Of a stretch of DNA of 9,696 nucleotides, positions 6,913-9,696 are shown piece after piece. The notes beneath the pieces were generated by a model, which saw only the letters and a program-made list of their open reading frames with translations, did not search any database and was not told where the DNA came from. Source of the DNA: JANOGU01 sp031406135. GTDB lineage: Bacteria; Pseudomonadota; Alphaproteobacteria; Rhodobacterales; Rhodobacteraceae. The position numbers and the translations under genes are program-made. Numbering within the stretch: position 1 is the stretch's first letter; every line of letters starts with the position of its first letter. The stretch is taken from positions 1 to 9,696 of the forward strand of contig JANOGU010000275.1 of the NCBI GenBank assembly GCA_031406135.1, read 5' to 3'.

Positions 6913-6937
6913 GAAAACAGTCCCCCGGACTGTTTTC
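6913..6937. terminator. Symmetric 11-bp hairpin, likely bidirectional terminator
   Basis: GAAAACAGTCC (6913-6923) and GGACTGTTTTC (6927-6937) form a perfect 11-bp stem with a CCC loop. On either strand a GC-rich core is followed by four T residues, with four A residues before it, the layout of a bidirectional intrinsic terminator. It lies 198 bases after the deaminase stop codon on the plus strand. On the minus strand it lies just past the point where IS3 orfA homology ends. The U-tract is short, so efficiency is uncertain. Confidence 0.6.
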
Positions 6938-6953
6938 TGATCCGGCTCAAATC

Positions 6954-7172
6954 GGTCACCCGCGCCAGATCCCGCTTCAGCCGTCGGTTCTCGGCCGCGT
7001 GGTCCACGCCAGACGCCTTGGGGGCTGGTTCCGCGAAAAGCTTCATCCACTTGTCGAGCGAGTGCGCGCTCACTCCCGGGCGCCGCGAAACCTCCCGAAC
7101 CGGGTGGCCCCGCACCCGGATCTGCTGCACCGCGTCACGCTTGAACTCGTCGCTGTAGTTGCTCGTCCCCAT
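6954..7172 (-). pseudogene. IS3-family transposase OrfA, truncated
   Basis: The minus-strand ATG at 7172-7170 has AAGGAGG about 7 bases upstream. It begins MGTSNYSDEFKRDAVQQIRV and runs through a helix-turn-helix (HPVREVSRRPGVSAHSLDKW) to a leucine-zipper-like AENRRLKRDLARVT. This is IS3-family OrfA (PF01527), which binds the element's ends. Family members continue with an 'EERDILKKA'-type segment; here homology stops after residue 73 (near 6954). The frame then runs through unrelated sequence to a stop at 6837. No orfB follows, so the element is a remnant. The A-rich run at 6887-6893 is too far past the break to be the normal orfA/orfB frameshift site. Confidence 0.8.
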
Positions 7173-7204
7173 CTCGGCCTCCTTGCCTCAAAATCAGGGG
7201 GCAA

Positions 7205-7231
7205 AGCGTCTACAAATCTAGGGGCACCTCA
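7205..7231 (-). repeat. Terminal inverted repeat of the IS3 remnant
   Basis: Read on the minus strand from 7231, the sequence begins TGAGGTGCCCCTAGATTTG and lies about 60 bases upstream of orfA. A TGA start followed by a C-rich block is usual for termini of IS3-family elements. The matching right end has been lost with orfB, so the outer boundary is approximate. Confidence 0.5.
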
Positions 7232-7298
7232 GTCAAGTACTGCTCTGACCGCTGCCGGGACGGCCGAGAGCCTGCTCCGAAGCCCTGAGCTTTCACTC

Positions 7299-8090
7299 TC
7301 AGGCCAAGACACCTGCGGCAACCGGTGCCGACAGCATTAGCCGCCGCATTGCAGGCAGAAAGCGGTTGTGGCGGTCAACCTCGCCCAGGGCGGCCATGGC
7401 GATGCAGTATTTGGAACAGCGCCCCGTCGGATGCAGGTGCAATCTGCGCAGAATCGCGTCGGCGATGCCGTTGCCCTTTGCCGATTTGGTCTCGACGATG
7501 AACATTCCGGGCGACACGGCGGACGGCCCCGTATCGGAGCCGAAGTTCAGATCGGTGTCGATGGTCATGCGCTCGCCCCCCTCTTTCGCGACAAGGGTGA
7601 TGCGCCGGTACACGATGAGCACGGCTGGCTCCAGTTCCAGCCCGAAAGCCTCGCCGTAGTGGTCGCTGTAGCAGGTTTCGATGAACGCCCCGGCCTCACC
7701 GTCCAGCGTCTCGGACAGGAAGGGGACCGGCATCCGCTTCTTGACAGTCACATCGCGCACGTCCTTCAGCTTAACCTCCAGATAGCTGAACCGCGCGTCC
7801 ATATAGTGCCGTACCCGCACCTTGCAGCGCTTCCGGCGGCCCTGATGATGGTGGAAATAGACCCGACGGGCGCTGTCGTCATAATACCGCGTGGAATAGG
7901 TAAAGGCCCGCCGCCCCTCGATTTCCAGCACATCGAACAGATCGGCAAAGGCCAGAAGGGCCGGTTGCATCCGCGCCTCCGGCACGATGTACTTGTTGTC
8001 CAGCCGCTCCAGCATCGCGGCCTTGTCGTTCAGCGCTGCAAGCCCCAGGGGGGCGAAGCGGGACAGACCTTCGGCAATCGTCAGCGTCAT
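7299..8090 (-). CDS. VTC-domain protein, candidate polyphosphate polymerase
   Basis: A 263-residue soluble protein with a full VTC domain (PF09359), the fold of the catalytic Vtc4 subunit of yeast that makes inorganic polyphosphate from ATP. The ATG at 8090-8088 has AAAGGAG upstream. The basic tunnel motifs expected of the family are visible in order: RLDNKYIV (29-36, K33), KVRVRHYM (90-97), SYLEVKLKD (102-110), VKKRMPV (116-122), VYRRITL (160-166), RMTIDTDL (174-181) and the acidic, metal-binding type motif IVETKS (198-203, E200). Nothing indicates membrane segments, so membrane attachment would come from the DUF4956 partner encoded 35 bases upstream. Polymerase activity is inferred from the fold; some bacterial VTC proteins have no tested function. 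The stop lies 68 bases from the IS3 terminus. Confidence 0.85.
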   Translation of the reverse strand: MTLTIAEGLSRFAPLGLAALNDKAAMLERLDNKYIVPEARMQPALLAFADLFDVLEIEGRRAFTYSTRYYDDSARRVYFHHHQGRRKRCKVRVRHYMDARFSYLEVKLKDVRDVTVKKRMPVPFLSETLDGEAGAFIETCYSDHYGEAFGLELEPAVLIVYRRITLVAKEGGERMTIDTDLNFGSDTGPSAVSPGMFIVETKSAKGNGIADAILRRLHLHPTGRCSKYCIAMAALGEVDRHNRFLPAMRRLMLSAPVAAGVLA

Positions 8091-8125
8091 GGCGTTCTCC
8101 TTTCGGGAATGATGCGGATGGGGGG

Positions 8126-8707
8126 TCAGGCGCGCGGCGCGCGGTAGAACACGGTGACCGAAGCCATGTCGCTGATGTAGTTCAGCGAGGTGATCTGGCA
8201 GGACATCACGTCCACCCCCAGCCGACGCGACAGTTCGGCGCGCAGGCGTGCCGGGTCGGACAGGCTGTCGTGGTCGATCTTGTCCAGCGTCACCTTCAGC
8301 CCGTAGTGCGAGCGCAGGATCGCCGGATGATCCAAAAGCCAGGCACAAATCACAACCGCTGCGGCGATGGCGCCCACGAAGGCCAACTTCGTGCCCAGCA
8401 CCGAACAGATAACCGCAATTGCGATTGCGCCGAAGAAATAGGTGATCTCTGTCTTGGATATCTGTTCCGAGCGCAACGTGAACAGCGCCAGGATCGCGAA
8501 CAACCCGAACCCCGCCGTCATGCTGAATTCGACCGAGGTCAGCACCGTCAGCACGGCAAAGACAAATACGTTGAACATCGACGCCGCCGTCGCCGTCTCC
8601 TTGTCGCGATACCGCCGCCAGTAAAGCCCAAAGACAAGGGCCAGCATGGCCGTCAGGTTGATGGCGAAACGGATCAGGGTCTCGGTTTGGGGAAAGTCGG
8701 CAAGCAT
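8126..8707 (-). CDS. DUF4956 membrane protein
   Basis: A 193-residue protein with about four hydrophobic segments (roughly residues 12-30, 45-60, 64-78 and 89-124, the last probably two helices) and a soluble C-terminal domain of about 70 residues. The motif GFGLFAILALFTLRSEQISK followed by TEITYFF matches the DUF4956 signature (FGLFAI...LR.E.I...E.TY.F). The ATG at 8707-8705 has AAAGGA upstream at a somewhat long spacing. The gene is followed after 35 bases by the VTC-domain gene in the same orientation. This pairing recurs in many bacteria, often with a CotH-type kinase gene nearby, though none is seen here. A role as membrane anchor or channel for the VTC partner is a guess; the family has no established biochemical function. 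Confidence 0.85.
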   Translation of the reverse strand: MLADFPQTETLIRFAINLTAMLALVFGLYWRRYRDKETATAASMFNVFVFAVLTVLTSVEFSMTAGFGLFAILALFTLRSEQISKTEITYFFGAIAIAVICSVLGTKLAFVGAIAAAVVICAWLLDHPAILRSHYGLKVTLDKIDHDSLSDPARLRAELSRRLGVDVMSCQITSLNYISDMASVTVFYRAPRA

Positions 8708-8920
8708 GGTCGTCGGTCCTTTGTACTGTCGGGCGCGGTATCCTTTGCGGCCCTGTCATGATTCCGTCGCATAGACGTCACATGCAGACCGAACGCGCGC
8801 CGACCGGGTCCTGCCCCACGGGGACCTGCGAATTCGGACCCGCGAAGATTATGCTTGCGTGAAGCTTATGTGACTGCGGCATCGGGGCAGGCCCGCTGTG
8901 AGTCGGGCAATCCGCCATTT
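8708..8920. other. Upstream region of the DUF4956-VTC operon
   Basis: The 213 bases between the DUF4956 start and the IS66 end should hold the operon's minus-strand promoter. No clear -35/-10 pair is seen. A hairpin CCCC-ACG-GGGG (about 8815-8825) lies within GGTCC/GGACC arms. The part at 8845-8920 is lower in GC and does not resemble the flanking genes; it may be the end of another mobile element. Short frames on both strands are not convincing as genes. Confidence 0.35.
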
Positions 8921-8936
8921 GTTATAAGCGTCCGGT
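8921..8936 (-). repeat. Probable end of the IS66-family element
   Basis: The plus strand reads ATAAGCGTCCGGT at 8924-8936, close to the GTAAGCG...-type termini of IS66-family elements. It lies 8 bases beyond the tnpC stop codon at 8944-8946, the usual arrangement. The left end is absent, so the repeat could not be paired. Confidence 0.4.
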
Positions 8937-8943
8937 CTATCCG

Positions 8944-9314
8944 CTATCCGTTCGAGCGCCGCGGGAGCAGGTCGTCGACCTTGTTGATCTTGTAGTCTGG
9001 AATGCGGGCGATGGTGTCGGCCAGCCATGCGAGAGGATCGACGGCGTCGATCTTGGCCGTTTCGATCAGGGTGTAGGCGATGGCGGCGGACTTGCCGCCC
9101 GCTTCGGAGCCGACGAAGAGGTAATTCTTCCGCCAGAGAGCGATGGCGCGCATGCCGCGTTCTGCGGCGTTGTTGTCCAGTTCCAGAATACCGTGGTCGA
9201 GTTAGGGGCGCAGGCGTTCCATGCGGGTTAACGCGTAACGGATTGCTCCGGCCAACGGGGATTTGCCCGAGATCGTGGTGAGCTGCATGGCCAGCCATCG
9301 CCCTAGATAGCCAG
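8944..9314 (-). pseudogene. IS66-family transposase TnpC, C-terminal remnant with in-frame stop
   Basis: The minus strand from 9314 to 8944 encodes the end of an IS66-family DDE transposase. It shows SGKSPLAGAIRYALTRMERL, then LDHGILELDNNAAERGMRAI, then KNYLFVGSEAGGKSAAIAYT, then the C-terminal IARIPDYKINKVDDLLP (PF13817). A TAA at 9204-9202 replaces the tyrosine codon expected before LDHG, splitting the frame. The upstream part ends at 9314 where an IS3-family terminus begins, so the N-terminal and central domains are missing from the window. The gene cannot make an active transposase. Confidence 0.85.
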
Positions 9315-9360
9315 TGACCTGAGCCCCGACTCTCCTCCGGCCTTTCGAAGAGTCCGCAGG
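9315..9360 (-). repeat. Right terminal repeat of an IS3-family element
   Basis: The plus strand from 9315 begins TGACCTGAGCCCCGACTC, a typical IS3-family terminus. It lies just downstream of orfB on the minus strand and directly abuts IS66 tnpC sequence whose reading frame runs up to 9314. This marks the IS3 insertion point in the IS66 gene. It resembles the terminus at 7231 only in the first bases, so the two IS3 remnants are probably different elements. Confidence 0.55.
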
Positions 9361-9696
9361 TTGATTTCCGGGGCTGCGCGGCGCGCATTTCCAGCCCCTT
9401 CATGGCGATAAACTCGGCCGGCGGGATGTTCCCGAGGCCGGAGTGTGGGCGGTGGTGGTTGTCGTCGTGCGGCCAGGCGTGGATCTTCTGGCGCGTCTCG
9501 CCGAGTGTTGAAAACCGCGTCTCGTTCAACAGCTCGTCCCGGAGCCGACCGTTGCAGCTGTCCACGAAGCCGTGTCTCGCATGGGCTTGCCTGGCGCGAT
9601 GTCGTGCCAATCGACGCTGGTGCGTTGGCCCCGGGACAGGATCGCCATGCAGGTCAGTTCCGTGCCGTTGTGCGAAACCACCATGGCAGGCCGTCC
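9361..9696 (-). pseudogene. IS3-family transposase OrfB, C-terminal part, inactivated
   Basis: From the right edge the minus strand reads GRPAMVVSHNGTELTCMAIL through DWHDIAPGKPM, then, in another frame, HGFVDSCNGRLRDELLNETR and NHHRPHSGLGNIPPAEF. This is the rve/DDE core end of IS3-family OrfB. A net gain of two bases at about 9560-9572 breaks the frame between GKPM and HGFVDS. The catalytic Asp of the usual 'SDNGTE' motif is His, and the catalytic Glu of the 'ESFNGRL' motif is Asp. When the frames are joined, these two positions are separated by 35 residues, the D(35)E spacing of the family. The gene is thus triply damaged. Its 5' part lies outside the window. Confidence 0.85.

Noticed and set aside
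1..9696. CRISPR array, tandem repeats or rRNA
   Set aside because: No regularly spaced direct repeats and no rRNA-like conserved segments were seen on reading the window.

Overview
The window looks like an accessory region of a high-GC alphaproteobacterium, probably Rhodobacterales or Paracoccaceae. This is inferred from base composition, the insertion-sequence families and the style of the genes; no taxonomic marker is present. Two intact gene sets are set among broken insertion sequences.

Left edge (1-724) is a nest of transposons. The end of an IS630-family element (plus strand, 1-135) sits inside the N-terminal part of a second, inverted IS630-family element (138-393). That element in turn interrupts an IS21-family helper gene (istB), whose 3' end and right terminus occupy 396-724. 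Both IS630 ends show matching terminal sequences next to a TA dinucleotide.

Centre (725-6715) is one five-gene, translationally coupled plus-strand operon. It encodes a Tat-exported BMP-family (PnrA/Med-type) substrate-binding protein, a double-NBD ABC ATPase, two BPD_transp_2 permeases and a CodA-like cytosine deaminase. All junctions overlap by 1-11 bases. Upstream, at 801-816, lies a palindrome matching 12 of the 14 specified positions of the E. coli RutR operator consensus (TTGACCANNTGGTCAA). The simplest model is import of cytosine or a related nucleobase or nucleoside, followed by cytoplasmic deamination, under pyrimidine-responsive control.

Positions 6716-7231 hold a strong symmetric hairpin, a likely bidirectional terminator, and a truncated IS3-family orfA on the minus strand with its terminal repeat.

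Positions 7299-8707 (minus strand) hold a two-gene operon: a DUF4956 membrane protein followed by a VTC-domain protein, related to the catalytic domain of the eukaryotic vacuolar polyphosphate polymerase.

The right edge (8921-9696) is again transposon debris on the minus strand. An IS66-family tnpC 3' end with an in-frame stop abuts the right end of an IS3-family element, whose orfB has a frameshift and has lost two of its catalytic acidic residues.
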